Positions 6,660 through 16,387 of a stretch of DNA of 64,000 nt are shown here, piece by piece. Each line of letters opens with the position of its first letter. Positions within the stretch are counted from its first letter, which is position 1. The notes below the pieces were generated by a model. That model was not told the DNA's origin. It was given only the letters and a program-made list of their open reading frames with translations, and did no database searches. A program made the translations under genes and the position numbers. Source of the DNA: Neptuniibacter halophilus (lineage in GTDB: Bacteria > Pseudomonadota > Gammaproteobacteria > Pseudomonadales > Balneatricaceae); NCBI RefSeq assembly GCF_030295765.1, contig NZ_AP027292.1, forward strand, positions 186,001 through 250,000, in the 5' to 3' direction.

Positions 6660-8543
6660 TTACAGGCGTTCAATCTCTGCTTTCTGTTTCAGCTGGCTCA
6701 GGTGATCCTGATAATCCTGCTGTCCCAGACGGTTATTCAGCATCATACCCATAAAACGAAGCTGCTCCGCTTCAAGGGTTTCCTCAGATTCAGACACCTT
6801 ATCCAGCGCTACCAGCGCTTTACTGCCATCGAGCATGTCTACCGCAGCGTAGCTTGGCTTATCAGCCGGTTTTGGCATGCTGAACAGCGCTGTACGCAGC
6901 TCCTGCGCAACGCCCTCACCAGAACGGTTAACACCGTTTTCAGCGATCACCTCAGCACCCCCGGCAACGGCTTCCAGTGCTTCACCCTGCTTCAGTCTGG
7001 CAATCAGCTCATCCGCCTGAGTATTCAGTGCCTCTGCGACCTTTTCTTCAACCAGCAGCGCACGGATCTGGTCGGCTACTTCGCTCAGCTCTTCTGCACG
7101 GGGCAGTTCATGCTGAACAACGCGCAGCACCACTGCACGACCGGAATCGAGCTCAATCGGAGTACTGTTCAGGCCATCGTTAATCAGCTCCGGATCAAAG
7201 GCCATCGCCAGCACTTTAGGATTGGAGGTGATTTCCGCCTCGTTCCCGACCCGGGAGAACAGCTCGGTTTTCTGGATCTTAAGGCCCAGCGCTTCCGCCG
7301 GTTCAAGCAGATCCCCGGAAGAGAATGAGATATCCGCCAGACGCTCTAACTGACCGACATACTCCTCTTCGGAGCGAGCATCGATCAGGTCAGATTCAAG
7401 ACCCGCACGAGCGGCAGCGAAGCTCGGCACTTCAGATTCAACAACATCAACCAACTGGATCAGGTGGTAACCGTACTCGGTACGAACAGGAGCAGAGACA
7501 TCTCCCTTTTCCTGAAGGCTATACAACGCATCATCGAACGCTTCCGAGAAAACGCCTTTTTCGTTAACGCCCAGATCACCGCCCATCTCCGCAGAAACCG
7601 GATCATCGGATTCAGCCTGAGCCAGATCAGCGAAAGACTCGCCCGCCTGCAGGCGCTGTGCCAGAGATTCGATCTTCTCTTTCGCGGCTGCATCATCACG
7701 GCTGTCAGACACTTCTACCAGAATGTGCGCCGCATGACGCTGTTCTGAGGCCTGGAAGTTATCCACCAACTGCTGGTAGGCCGTTTCCAGTTCCTGCTCA
7801 GAAACAGTGATCTCCTGCTCAAGCGCGGAACGATCAAGCAGCAGGTATTCGATGGCCACCTGCTCCTCAGTCATAAACTCAGCGCTGTGTTCGGCGAAGT
7901 AAGCCTCTACATCGGCATCCGATACCTGCAGGCTGCTGCGCAGATCGTCTGCACCGAGAACGAAGTAGCGGAAATCGCGGGTCTGGTTCTGCAAAGCGGT
8001 CAGGGTGTTGAGTTCACCCGGCAGAGAGAAGGCAGACAGCAGGTAAGCGACACGCTCCTGCTCAGTCACTTTCTCTTTGCGTACCAGATCACGATACATC
8101 AGCGGGGTCAGACCAACATTTCGCAGCGTGGCTTCGAACTGTGCCCGGTCAAAACGGCCGTCAACCTGAAACTCTTTGGTCGCCAAGATCAACTGATCAA
8201 TCATCGGGTCTGAGAAAGTCAGCCCCTGATTTTCGGCAGACTGCACCAGAACAGACTGTTCGATCAGCCCTTCCAGCACCATATTGCTGATCAGGTTTTC
8301 ATCCAGCAGTGCAGGATCGGCATCTTCGCCCATCTGAGACAGCATCTGTCTGCGCTGCAGCTGTACGCCCTGATAAAGTTCCTGCTGACTGATCTCTTCG
8401 CCATTAACCGTGGCTGGCGCATTACTGCCCGCAGTCAGGCTAACCAGCGATTCAACACCGAATAAAGCAAAGGTAATGGCAATCAGACCAACGATGACTT
8501 TGGCGATGATTCCCTGAGAGTTATCCCGAATGGACTGTAACAT
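6660..8543 (-). CDS. ppiD: Periplasmic folding chaperone PpiD
   Basis: A 627-residue inner-membrane-anchored parvulin-like chaperone that assists newly exported proteins at the Sec translocon. A short cytosolic N-terminus (MLQSIRDNSQG) is followed by one membrane segment (about 12-32), a SurA-type N-terminal chaperone region to about 155, a single PPIC domain (about 260-360, HAAHILVEV ... GYHLIQLVD) and C-terminal chaperone helices. The ATG at 8543 is chosen because GAAGG precedes it and E. coli PpiD begins the same way; an upstream in-frame ATG at 8597 would add 18 residues before the normal N-terminus. It lies downstream of lon-hupB-tRNA-Asp, as in many gammaproteobacteria. Confidence 0.93.
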   Translation of the reverse strand: MLQSIRDNSQGIIAKVIVGLIAITFALFGVESLVSLTAGSNAPATVNGEEISQQELYQGVQLQRRQMLSQMGEDADPALLDENLISNMVLEGLIEQSVLVQSAENQGLTFSDPMIDQLILATKEFQVDGRFDRAQFEATLRNVGLTPLMYRDLVRKEKVTEQERVAYLLSAFSLPGELNTLTALQNQTRDFRYFVLGADDLRSSLQVSDADVEAYFAEHSAEFMTEEQVAIEYLLLDRSALEQEITVSEQELETAYQQLVDNFQASEQRHAAHILVEVSDSRDDAAAKEKIESLAQRLQAGESFADLAQAESDDPVSAEMGGDLGVNEKGVFSEAFDDALYSLQEKGDVSAPVRTEYGYHLIQLVDVVESEVPSFAAARAGLESDLIDARSEEEYVGQLERLADISFSSGDLLEPAEALGLKIQKTELFSRVGNEAEITSNPKVLAMAFDPELINDGLNSTPIELDSGRAVVLRVVQHELPRAEELSEVADQIRALLVEEKVAEALNTQADELIARLKQGEALEAVAGGAEVIAENGVNRSGEGVAQELRTALFSMPKPADKPSYAAVDMLDGSKALVALDKVSESEETLEAEQLRFMGMMLNNRLGQQDYQDHLSQLKQKAEIERL

Positions 8544-8577
8544 TATGCCTTCTAAACCCCTGGCAATTTCTTTTACA

Positions 8578-8613
8578 CATAAAAAAAGCGCTTTCATCTG
8601 AAGGCGCCTTTCT
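8578..8613 (-). terminator. Probable terminator after tRNA-Asp/hupB
   Basis: On the minus strand a GGCGC...GCGC stem with loop is followed by a run of seven T (complement of A-run 8581-8587). It separates the hupB/tRNA-Asp transcript from ppiD, though it overlaps the upstream in-frame ATG of ppiD. Confidence 0.55.
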
Positions 8614-8685
8614 AGAATTCTTTTCCGACGCGCTGATGAGTCTCAGCTTGTCACTATGCCAGTCCGGACTTGTGTACTGCATAGT

Positions 8686-8762
8686 TGGCGGAACGGACGG
8701 GACTCGAACCCGCGACCCCCTGCGTGACAGGCAGGTATTCTAACCAACTGAACTACCGCTCC
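8686..8762 (-). tRNA. tRNA-Asp (GTC)
   Basis: A 77 nt cloverleaf with encoded CCA. The acceptor GGAGCGG pairs with CCGTTCC, the D-arm contains AGTTCAGTTGGTTAGAA, the anticodon loop reads CTGTCAC with anticodon GTC, and the T-arm has GGTTCGAGTCC. G34 in a GUN anticodon makes this a queuosine substrate, and it is the tRNA expected to receive mannosyl-queuosine from the enzyme at 4181-5335. It lies just downstream of hupB on the same strand. Confidence 0.97.
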
Positions 8763-8869
8763 TGTTGCGGGTTTTATCCCGCTGCCCGGAAAACCGAACT
8801 CTGGTTTTCAGGGCTGGGCAATTCACGAATGAACCGCCCGGCAAAGCAAGATCGTGACGCGATCAGATC

Positions 8870-9145
8870 TTACTTGTTAACTGCGTCTTTCAGAGCCTTA
8901 CCAGGCTTGAAAGTTGGCAGCGTCGCAGCAGCAATCTCGATTGGATTACCAGTCTGCGGGTTGCGACCAGTGCGCGCAGCGCGCTCTTTAACCGAAAATG
9001 TACCGAAACCAACAAGCGCAACAGAATCTCCATTCTGTAGTGCACCAGTAACCGCTTCCAGAGTTGCATCCAGCGCGCGACCAGCGGCTGCTTTTGGAAT
9101 GTCGGCTGAAGCTGCGATAGCGTCGATCAGTTCAGACTTATTCAC
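8870..9145 (-). CDS. hupB: DNA-binding protein HU-beta
   Basis: A 91-residue nucleoid protein that binds and bends DNA non-specifically as a homo- or heterodimer. The HU signature [26 protein letters not shown] is complete, ending in [16 protein letters not shown] start at 9145 gives the canonical [12 protein letters not shown]-terminus, supported by AGGGGA just upstream; an ATG far upstream (9244) would add a non-conserved tail. It follows lon on the same strand, the usual arrangement. Confidence 0.96.
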   Translation of the reverse strand: MNKSELIDAIAASADIPKAAAGRALDATLEAVTGALQNGDSVALVGFGTFSVKERAARTGRNPQTGNPIEIAAATLPTFKPGKALKDAVNK

Positions 9146-9278
9146 GTTGTTCCCCTTTAATAGATCGTTATTTTTAATTGTTCCGTTATCCATGCCCAGC
9201 AAGATGGTCAGGCATTTATACCAAGGGCTAGAAAGGGGTGTCAAGACAACTTCAACACCTTTCTACCCCTGATGGTTA

Positions 9279-11705
9279 CTAATGTGGCTTTATTTGCTTC
9301 GGCGCAGTTTTAGCCGATTTCTCCTTTGCGGAAACCACCTCTTTTGTGCTTTCGCCGAGGGGTTCCGGCTGGTACTTCAGCGCAATATCCAAAACCTCAT
9401 CAATCCACTTCACCGCCTTAATATCGAGATCTGCTTTGATATTGTCGGGAATTTCCTTCAAATCACGCTCATTCTCCTTCGGAATGACCACGGTCTTGAT
9501 CCCGCCACGGTGCGCTGCAAGCAGCTTTTCCTTCAAGCCGCCGATCGGTAAAACCTGCCCGCGCAGGGTGATTTCACCGGTCATTGCCACATCCGCTTTC
9601 ACCGGAATATTGGTCAAAACTGAGACTAAAGCGGTACACATACCGATACCCGCGCTCGGGCCATCTTTTGGTGTCGCGCCTTCCGGGACATGGATATGGA
9701 TATCCTGTTTCTCATGGAAGTCGCTGGCGATACCCAATGATTCAGCACGATTACGCACAACAGTGAGAGCCGCCTGAATCGATTCTTTCATCACATCACC
9801 GAGGCTACCGGTCGTCACCTGACGTCCTTTACCCGGGACCACAGCCGTTTCAATGCTGAGGATATCTCCGCCGACCTGAGTCCATGCCAGACCGGTTACC
9901 AGACCCACCTGATCCTGTTCTTCCGCCATACCGAAGTTATGCTTGCGCACACCACTGTAGTGCTCCAGATTTTCAAGGTTGATTACCACCGGCTTGGACG
10001 CTTTGTCATCAAGCGCCAGCTCTTTAACCACCTTACGGCAGAGTTTGGCAATCTCACGTTCCAGACCACGCACACCCGCTTCACGGGTGTAGTAGCGGAT
10101 CAGTCCGGTGATGGCTTCGTCGGTAACTTCTACTTCACCGGCTTTCAGGCCATTGTTTTTAAACTGTTTCTCAATCAGGTAGTTGCGTGCGATGTTGAGC
10201 TTTTCATCCTCGGTGTAACCCGGAATCCGGATAATCTCCATACGGTCCAGCAACGGACCCGGAATGTTCATGGAGTTAGAGGTACAGACAAACATCACAT
10301 CGGAGAGGTCGTAGTCGACCTCGAGGTAGTGATCGTTAAAGCTGTTGTTCTGCTCCGGATCAAGCACTTCAAGCAGTGCTGAAGCCGGATCACCACGCTG
10401 ATCCATACCCATTTTGTCGATCTCGTCGAGCAGGAACAGAGGGTTCTTCACGCCGACTTTGGACATCTTCTGCAGCAGTTTGCCCGGCATAGAGCCAATG
10501 TAGGTACGACGGTGACCACGAATTTCGGCTTCATCACGCACGCCACCCAGCGCCATGCGCACATACTCTCGGTTTGTCGCACGGGCGATAGAACGGCCCA
10601 GCGAGGTTTTACCGACACCCGGAGGGCCAACCAGACAGAGAATCGGCCCCTTCAGCTTTTTAACCCGCTTCTGTACCGCCAGATACTCAAGGATACGGTC
10701 TTTCACCTCTTCCAGACCGAAGTGATCCTGATTCAGGACTTTCTCGGCGCGCTTCATATCATGGCGAACTTTGGAGCGTTTCGACCATGGGATCTGCAGC
10801 ATCCAGTCGATATAACCGCGAACAACCGTCGCTTCGGCTGACATCGGCGACATCATCTTCAGCTTGTTATATTCGCCCATGGTTTTATCGAACGCTTCCT
10901 GAGGCATTTTTGCGTCAGCGATGCGCTTTTTCAGCTCATCCATATCGTTGCTGCCGGACTCATCCATGTCCCCCAGCTCTTTCTGGATCGCTTTCATCTG
11001 TTCATTGAGATAGTACTCGCGCTGGCTCTTCTCCATCTGCTTTTTGACCCGGCCGCGGATACGCTTCTCAACCTCAACCAGATCGATTTCAGACTCCATC
11101 AGCGCCATCAGATGCTCCAGACGCTCTTTATTACCGAGCATCTCCAGAATCTGCTGTTTCTCTTCCAGCTTGAGGGACATATGCGCAGCAATGGTATCTG
11201 CCAGACGGCCCACATCATCGATATTCTGCAGCGAGGAAAGCACTTCCGAAGGAATCTTCTTGTTGACCTGAACGAAGCGCTCGAACTGTTCCAGCACAGT
11301 ACGTTTGTATAGCTCATCCTCAGCTTCACTGAGTTCCTCAATCGGCAGCACGGAGGCATGGGCGGTAAAGAAGCCCTCCTCCTCATGCAGGCTGTGAATG
11401 CTGGCACGATAATCACCTTCGACCAGCACTTTGACTGTGCCATCCGGCAGTTTCAGCATCTGCAGTACGCTGGCTACGGTACCCACAGAAAACAGATCGT
11501 CTGCGGAAGGTTCATCGTCCGAGGCATTCTTCTGCGCCACCAGCAGGATCTCTTTATCCCCGGACATGGCTGCTTCAAGGGCTTCGATGGATTTTTCCCG
11601 GCCAACAAACAGCGGGATCACCATATGCGGGTATACCACCACATCCCGAAGCGGAAGTGCCGGTAACTCAAAAATTTGTGCCTGAGTTTCGTCAAGTTGC
11701 GTCAT
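9279..11705 (-). CDS. lon: ATP-dependent Lon protease
   Basis: An 808-residue cytosolic AAA+ serine protease that degrades damaged and short-lived regulatory proteins. The domains in order are the LON N-terminal substrate domain (LPLRDVVVYPHMVIPLFVGR), a coiled-coil helical region, the AAA+ module with Walker A GPPGVGKTS, and the S16 protease domain with the catalytic Ser in KDGPSAGIGM and the Lys in GGLKEKLLAAHRGG. The C-terminal tail is Lys-rich and slightly longer than in E. coli (784 aa). It is followed by hupB and ppiD. Confidence 0.98.
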   Translation of the reverse strand: MTQLDETQAQIFELPALPLRDVVVYPHMVIPLFVGREKSIEALEAAMSGDKEILLVAQKNASDDEPSADDLFSVGTVASVLQMLKLPDGTVKVLVEGDYRASIHSLHEEEGFFTAHASVLPIEELSEAEDELYKRTVLEQFERFVQVNKKIPSEVLSSLQNIDDVGRLADTIAAHMSLKLEEKQQILEMLGNKERLEHLMALMESEIDLVEVEKRIRGRVKKQMEKSQREYYLNEQMKAIQKELGDMDESGSNDMDELKKRIADAKMPQEAFDKTMGEYNKLKMMSPMSAEATVVRGYIDWMLQIPWSKRSKVRHDMKRAEKVLNQDHFGLEEVKDRILEYLAVQKRVKKLKGPILCLVGPPGVGKTSLGRSIARATNREYVRMALGGVRDEAEIRGHRRTYIGSMPGKLLQKMSKVGVKNPLFLLDEIDKMGMDQRGDPASALLEVLDPEQNNSFNDHYLEVDYDLSDVMFVCTSNSMNIPGPLLDRMEIIRIPGYTEDEKLNIARNYLIEKQFKNNGLKAGEVEVTDEAITGLIRYYTREAGVRGLEREIAKLCRKVVKELALDDKASKPVVINLENLEHYSGVRKHNFGMAEEQDQVGLVTGLAWTQVGGDILSIETAVVPGKGRQVTTGSLGDVMKESIQAALTVVRNRAESLGIASDFHEKQDIHIHVPEGATPKDGPSAGIGMCTALVSVLTNIPVKADVAMTGEITLRGQVLPIGGLKEKLLAAHRGGIKTVVIPKENERDLKEIPDNIKADLDIKAVKWIDEVLDIALKYQPEPLGESTKEVVSAKEKSAKTAPKQIKPH

Positions 11706-11854
11706 GCTGCTAAAGCCTCGTCAAACCAGTCCGCGGTGTACTGCGGAGAATTCTTAATAGTGCGCGTTTAGGTTACATGTGGGGGTCAACTTTTCAAATG
11801 CAACCAACCGGAGTAAAAAAATGCGTGCACGTCAGGGGGTTAGGGACATAGAGA

Positions 11855-11889
11855 GTCGGGATTGATAAAACTTATAGCAACATCCCGAC
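11855..11889. repeat. Inverted repeat upstream of lon
   Basis: GTCGGGAT (11855-11862) and ATCCCGAC (11882-11889) form an 8 bp perfect inverted repeat with a 19 nt spacer, between nfuA and lon. It could be an operator or part of a structured leader. No consensus is recognised. Confidence 0.3.
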
Positions 11890-11898
11890 ACTGAGACA

Positions 11899-11930
11899 AT
11901 AAAAAAGGGGACCTCTGCCCCCCTTTTATA
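11899..11930 (-). terminator. Terminator of nfuA
   Basis: AAAAGGGG (11903-11910) and CCCCTTTT (11920-11927) enclose a 9 nt loop, with A and T runs on either side. It sits directly after the nfuA stop on the minus strand and can act in both directions. Confidence 0.8.
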
Positions 11931-11942
11931 AAGATTTTATGC

Positions 11943-12536
11943 TTACTTGTAATATGCCTGATCACGAACACTGTGATCAGTGATATCGCGAACCCCTACG
12001 AGGCTGGCGATACGCTCAACCAGTGTCGCTTCGACACCGTCTTTCAGCGTCATATCTACTGCGCTGCAGCCCTGGCACCCGCCACCGAACTGCAAAATCG
12101 CAATATGACCCTCTTCCTCTTCAACCACTTCCATCAGCTTCACTTCGCCACCATGGGACGCCAGGCCGGGATTGATCTCAGAGTAGAGGATGTAGTTGAT
12201 CTGTTCAGCGATAGGGCTGTCCGGAGACACCTTCGGCACTTTTGCGTTCGGCGCTTTAATGGTTAACTGTCCGCCCATACGATCCTTGGCGAAATCCACC
12301 AGCGCTTCATCCAGATAAGGAATGCTGTTCTTCTCAATGTAGAAGCGCAGCGTAGGCAGCTCGAGGATCTCGTCATCCTCAATAACTTCATCCGGGCGAC
12401 AGTACGCCAGACAGGTCTCAGCGTAGGATGTACCTGGCTGGGTGACAAACATACGCACAGCCATGCCTTCTACGTCCTGTTTTTCCAGGAGTTCTACCAG
12501 ATATTCTTCAGCCGTTTCGGTGACGGTAATGTTCAT
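11943..12536 (-). CDS. nfuA: Fe-S biogenesis protein NfuA
   Basis: A 197-residue Fe-S carrier that delivers a [4Fe-4S] cluster bridged between two subunits to target enzymes, especially under oxidative stress or iron limitation. The N-terminal half is a degenerate A-type (HesB-like) domain. The C-terminal half is the Nfu domain with the cluster-ligating C154 and C157 in GGGCQGCS. Length and architecture match E. coli NfuA (191 aa). Possible clients in this window include NadA and RlmD. Confidence 0.96.
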   Translation of the reverse strand: MNITVTETAEEYLVELLEKQDVEGMAVRMFVTQPGTSYAETCLAYCRPDEVIEDDEILELPTLRFYIEKNSIPYLDEALVDFAKDRMGGQLTIKAPNAKVPKVSPDSPIAEQINYILYSEINPGLASHGGEVKLMEVVEEEEGHIAILQFGGGCQGCSAVDMTLKDGVEATLVERIASLVGVRDITDHSVRDQAYYK

Positions 12537-12730
12537 ACGATGTCCTGTATGTTGAACCAGATAATCTTTGCCCTGCTAGGATACACCCAAAACAAAACCG
12601 AGTAAATTGATCAACTATTATCCGGAACAGAAAAAATAATAATTTATTTCGCCCGTCTGACCGCCCGGAAAACGATCTTCTGCGCCTGATATCTGGTAGA
12701 ATCGCGCGTTTTCAGCGACGCCGTTCTTCC

Positions 12731-14056
12731 ATGACCTCCCTGCAACGCCAGAAGATTATATTCACTCTTGGCCTGCCGATCATCGCCGGCATGCTCTCCC
12801 AGAGCGTGCTTAATCTGATCGACGCAGCGCTGGTCGGCCGCCTTGGCGAGGCCTCTCTCGCCGGTGTCGGTATCGGCGGCTATGCCAATTTTGTCGTTAT
12901 CAGCCTGATTCTGGGGCTCTCTTCTGCGGTTCAGGCGTTGGTGGCCAGACGTCGTGGTGAAGGACGGGCAGAACTAGCCTGCCATCCGGTTTATGCCGGT
13001 GTGTTGATCTCATTTCTGATCGCCCTGCCCCTGAGCCTCCTCTTTATCAGTCATTCGGAATGGATAATCAGCCTGATGACTGACGACCCTGCCGTACAGG
13101 AGATCGCTTCCGGCTATTTCGACTACCGTACCGCGGCTATGCTGGCGGTCGGGCTTAACCTGTCTTTCCGCGGTTGGTGGAACGGCAGTAAGCGCCCCTA
13201 CCATTATTTCCGTGCCCTGCTGATCACCCATCTGCTCAACGTCATCATCAGCTATTGTCTGATTTTTGGTGAATTCGGCCTGCCCCGGCTGGGGGCTCAG
13301 GGGGCCGGGTTAGGCAGTGCCATCGCCCTGTTCAGCGGTGCGCTGCTCAATGGATTTCTGTTCTGCCGCGATCCACAGGCCCACCGCCAGATCAATTGGT
13401 TTAATCTGCTGCCCGGCCTGCGCCAGGTGATCCAACTGGCAGTGCCCCACTCCCTGCAACAGTTATTTCTGGCATTGGCGATCTGCATACTGATCTGGAT
13501 TATTGGCCAGTTGGGTACCAATGAGCAGGCGATCGCTCATGTCCTGATCAACCTGTCACTGTTCCTGATCCTGCCCGCTGTAGGTTTTGGCGTCGCCTCT
13601 ACCTCACTGATCAGCCATGATCTGGGCGCCGGGCGCGTGGATGCCGCAGCACAGTGGGGATGGGACGTGGTTAAAACAGCCCTGTCGACGCTCTGCCTGC
13701 TCAGCCTTCCTCTCTGGTTTCTTCCGCAGCAGGTACTGGCGATCTTCCTGACCTCAGCGCCCCTGATCGAACAGGCCAGCCTGCCTTTACAGTTGACGGC
13801 GCTGGCCATCTGTCTGGATGCTGCGGCACTGGTTCTGACCCAATCCCTGCTCGGCGTCGGTGCAAACCGTACTGTGCTTCTGATCAGTACCTTTGGACAG
13901 TGGTGTTTCTTTCTGCCGCTGGCCTGGCTGTTTGGCCCGATACTCGGCTTTGGCCTGATCGGAATCTGGCTGATGCAGGTGCTGCATCGCGCAGCCTCTT
14001 CGGTTCTGTTCATGCGCATCTGGTCACAGCAGAACTGGCAGAAGATCAGAATTTAG
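12731..14056 (+). CDS. MATE family multidrug/metabolite efflux transporter
   Basis: A 441-residue protein with about 12 membrane segments in two homologous halves. The N-terminal half has LPIIAGMLSQSVLNLIDAALVGRLG and GRGEAL-type loops typical of MATE exporters of the DinF-like branch. It exports a drug or metabolite in exchange for H+ or Na+; the substrate cannot be assigned. It is encoded alone, divergent from nfuA, with a 71 bp gap before the antiporter gene that follows. Confidence 0.9.
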   Translation: MTSLQRQKIIFTLGLPIIAGMLSQSVLNLIDAALVGRLGEASLAGVGIGGYANFVVISLILGLSSAVQALVARRRGEGRAELACHPVYAGVLISFLIALPLSLLFISHSEWIISLMTDDPAVQEIASGYFDYRTAAMLAVGLNLSFRGWWNGSKRPYHYFRALLITHLLNVIISYCLIFGEFGLPRLGAQGAGLGSAIALFSGALLNGFLFCRDPQAHRQINWFNLLPGLRQVIQLAVPHSLQQLFLALAICILIWIIGQLGTNEQAIAHVLINLSLFLILPAVGFGVASTSLISHDLGAGRVDAAAQWGWDVVKTALSTLCLLSLPLWFLPQQVLAIFLTSAPLIEQASLPLQLTALAICLDAAALVLTQSLLGVGANRTVLLISTFGQWCFFLPLAWLFGPILGFGLIGIWLMQVLHRAASSVLFMRIWSQQNWQKIRI

Positions 14057-14127
14057 TTTTCGCCCCAAGGGTGAAATTGATATATTGGTTTAATCCCTTA
14101 AAGCTTGATGGAATAAGTGACGAATAG

Positions 14128-15303
14128 ATGACAGAACAGTCGCTGGTTTTTTCGTTTTTTCTGATTTTTACAGGCGCCGCCGTTGTCGCCTCTCTCGCGC
14201 TCTACACCCGCCAACCTCTGCTGGTCGCTTATATCGTTCTGGGTGCCATCCTCGGCCCTTATGGGATGAGCATGGTGTCTGATACCAAACTGCTCTCAGA
14301 TATCTCCCATGTCGGTATTATCTTCCTGCTGTTTCTGCTCGGTCTGGATATGCAGCCCTCACACCTGCTGCATATGCTGAAGAAGGCGACTCTGGTCGCC
14401 ATCGGCAGCTCTCTGATCTTCTTTGCACTGGGGTATGGCGTTGGCTATGTCTTTGGCTACAGTCAGACAGAGAACATGATCATCGGCATTGCTGTGATGT
14501 TCTCCAGCACCATTATCGGCATCAAGCTCCTGCCCACCACCGTGCTGCACCACCGCCATACCGGTGAGCTGGTCGTGGGCCTGCTCCTGCTGCAGGACGT
14601 CATTGCGATCATGGTACTGCTGTTTCTTTACAGCGGCGATGGCGCAAGCAAGAGCGACACAATGGCGCAGTTCGCCACCACGCTGGTTGCCCTGCCGCTG
14701 ATCATTCTCGGTGCCTTTATCTTTGTAAAATATGTACTGCTGAAACTCATACAGCGCTTCGACCGTTTTCATGAGTATATCTTTCTGCTGGCAATCGGCT
14801 GGTGCCTGGGGCTGGCCGAACTGGCACATCTGGCCGGGCTGTCCGCAGAAATCGGTGCGTTTGTTGCCGGAGTCTCGCTGGCAACCAGCCCGATCTCGCA
14901 ATACATAGCCACCAGTCTGAAACCCCTGCGTGATTTCTTCCTGATCCTGTTCTTCTTCTCGATCGGTGCCAGCTTTAATCTGGATCTGGTTGGCGTGATC
15001 GCCATTCCGGCGATCATTCTGGCAGTGTTGATTCTGGTGGTGAAACCGGTGGTCTTCCGCTTTATGCTGAGCCGTATCAGCGAGTCGCCACAACTGGGCT
15101 GGGAGGTAGGCTTCCGTCTCGGTCAGATCAGTGAATTCTCGCTGCTGATCGCTTATATCGCGGCAGGCGCACTGATGATCGGAGAAGAAGCATCACATGT
15201 TATTCAGGCCACCGCGATTCTGACCTTCCTCTTCTCCAGTTATGTGGTGATCTTTAACTTCCCATCACCCATTGCAGTCTCTGACAAACTGCGCCGCGAC
15301 TAA
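14128..15303 (+). CDS. CPA2 family cation:proton antiporter (Kef/NapA type)
   Basis: A 391-residue integral membrane protein with about 12 segments and no cytosolic RCK/TrkA-N domain, so it is the membrane part only. LGAILGPYG, FLLGLDM and the LAELAHLAGLSAEIGAFVAGVSLA segment are typical of Kef-type antiporters. It probably exchanges K+ or Na+ for H+. The absence of an RCK domain makes it shorter than KefB/KefC (about 600 aa). The ATG at 14128 follows a weak ribosome binding site (AAGTGACGAATAG). Confidence 0.88.
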   Translation: MTEQSLVFSFFLIFTGAAVVASLALYTRQPLLVAYIVLGAILGPYGMSMVSDTKLLSDISHVGIIFLLFLLGLDMQPSHLLHMLKKATLVAIGSSLIFFALGYGVGYVFGYSQTENMIIGIAVMFSSTIIGIKLLPTTVLHHRHTGELVVGLLLLQDVIAIMVLLFLYSGDGASKSDTMAQFATTLVALPLIILGAFIFVKYVLLKLIQRFDRFHEYIFLLAIGWCLGLAELAHLAGLSAEIGAFVAGVSLATSPISQYIATSLKPLRDFFLILFFFSIGASFNLDLVGVIAIPAIILAVLILVVKPVVFRFMLSRISESPQLGWEVGFRLGQISEFSLLIAYIAAGALMIGEEASHVIQATAILTFLFSSYVVIFNFPSPIAVSDKLRRD

Positions 15304-15324
15304 TCGGTTAATCCAGCCGGAATG

Positions 15325-16314
15325 TCAGCCAAACAGGCTGATGTTCCGGCTACCCCAGAGTGCTTCAGCGCGCTGCCGCAGTTCGCTGACATCACCCGAC
15401 TCACCAAGCAGACGCAAAGTCACCGCCAGTGTATCGATAATCGCGCGCTGACCGTACTCATGCGATCCCGTACCCTGCCAGAGTTCGAGCAGCATCTGAT
15501 CGGACAGCTCATCCTCTTTAACAAAGCGTTTCTCCACTGAACGGGGCCATTCGTATTCACTGAGTTCGCCATCGATTACCCACTGCAGCAGGGACTCAGT
15601 ATCCGGTCGGATCTCCGCCTCACCGCCATCCCCTTTCATCGTCAGGTTGCGCTGAATTCCCAATAACTGCGCGGCCTTCTGATGCATAGGCCCGTAAGGA
15701 GGGTGAAAAACGCCATCAATACTTGCCGGCGCCTGAGCCGGATTGAGCATCCGGCACAGGGTATGCACCGGAGAGCGCAACCCAAGGATCGGACGCAACT
15801 GGATAATCTCACCCAGCGGCGGGCAGAAATGGTCGACCGAAATATAAGCAAAATTGCACCGATCCAGCTCCGTACTCACCTGCTCCCAGTCCTGACAAGC
15901 CTTCATACCGAACAGCGCCAGCATATCCTCAACGTAGATCCGGCCCGGCGTATGGCCACGGGAACCATGCATAAACACCCGGTAGCCATGACTGGCCAGA
16001 CACAGCGCCACCAGCAGATACCAGGAATGACGCCGTTTTTTACCGGCGTAAGTAGACCAGTCCAGATCCACATGCAGTTCGCGGCCCACCGAATAACGGG
16101 CACGTACCGCATCCGCAAACCCTGCCAGTTCTTCCGGCGCCTCCTCTTTGACCCGCAACAGCATCAGGAAAGCCCCCAACTGTTCAGGGCGTACCTGACC
16201 ATCGAGAATCATACCCATCGCCTCGGCCGCTTCTTCACGGCTCAGCGAACGGGTACCATTCTTGCCTTTACCCAGAATACGTACAAATGGGGCAAATTTA
16301 TGCTCTTCTACCAT
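15325..16314 (-). CDS. ybiB: TrpD2/YbiB-like phosphoribosyltransferase-fold protein
   Basis: A 329-residue protein with the fold of anthranilate phosphoribosyltransferase: an N-terminal helical domain (SREEAAEAMGMILDGQVRPEQLGAFLMLLRVKEE), then an alpha/beta domain. Members of the YbiB/TrpD2 branch lack anthranilate binding and bind nucleic acid instead; E. coli ybiB is in the LexA regulon. No other trp genes are nearby. The start at 16314 (MVEEHKF) is preferred, because the reading from 16365 adds a non-conserved leader that overlaps the upstream gene region. It is divergent from cobS. Confidence 0.85.
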   Translation of the reverse strand: MVEEHKFAPFVRILGKGKNGTRSLSREEAAEAMGMILDGQVRPEQLGAFLMLLRVKEEAPEELAGFADAVRARYSVGRELHVDLDWSTYAGKKRRHSWYLLVALCLASHGYRVFMHGSRGHTPGRIYVEDMLALFGMKACQDWEQVSTELDRCNFAYISVDHFCPPLGEIIQLRPILGLRSPVHTLCRMLNPAQAPASIDGVFHPPYGPMHQKAAQLLGIQRNLTMKGDGGEAEIRPDTESLLQWVIDGELSEYEWPRSVEKRFVKEDELSDQMLLELWQGTGSHEYGQRAIIDTLAVTLRLLGESGDVSELRQRAEALWGSRNISLFG

Positions 16315-16387
16315 GGTCAGTTTTACCTTGTCCTTCGTTGGCGGAATGAATAGAGTAGGCAGCAATCACCTTCTGACCCTAAGTTTA

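Noticed and set aside
11761..11830. Possible sigma-32 promoter upstream of lon (TTGAAAA ... CCCCCAC)
   Set aside because: The spacing between the two boxes is only about 6 bp, far shorter than the 13-15 bp required.
16315..16387. Cobalamin riboswitch before cobS
   Set aside because: The gap to the divergent gene is only 73 bp, too short for a B12 riboswitch, and no B12-box is seen.
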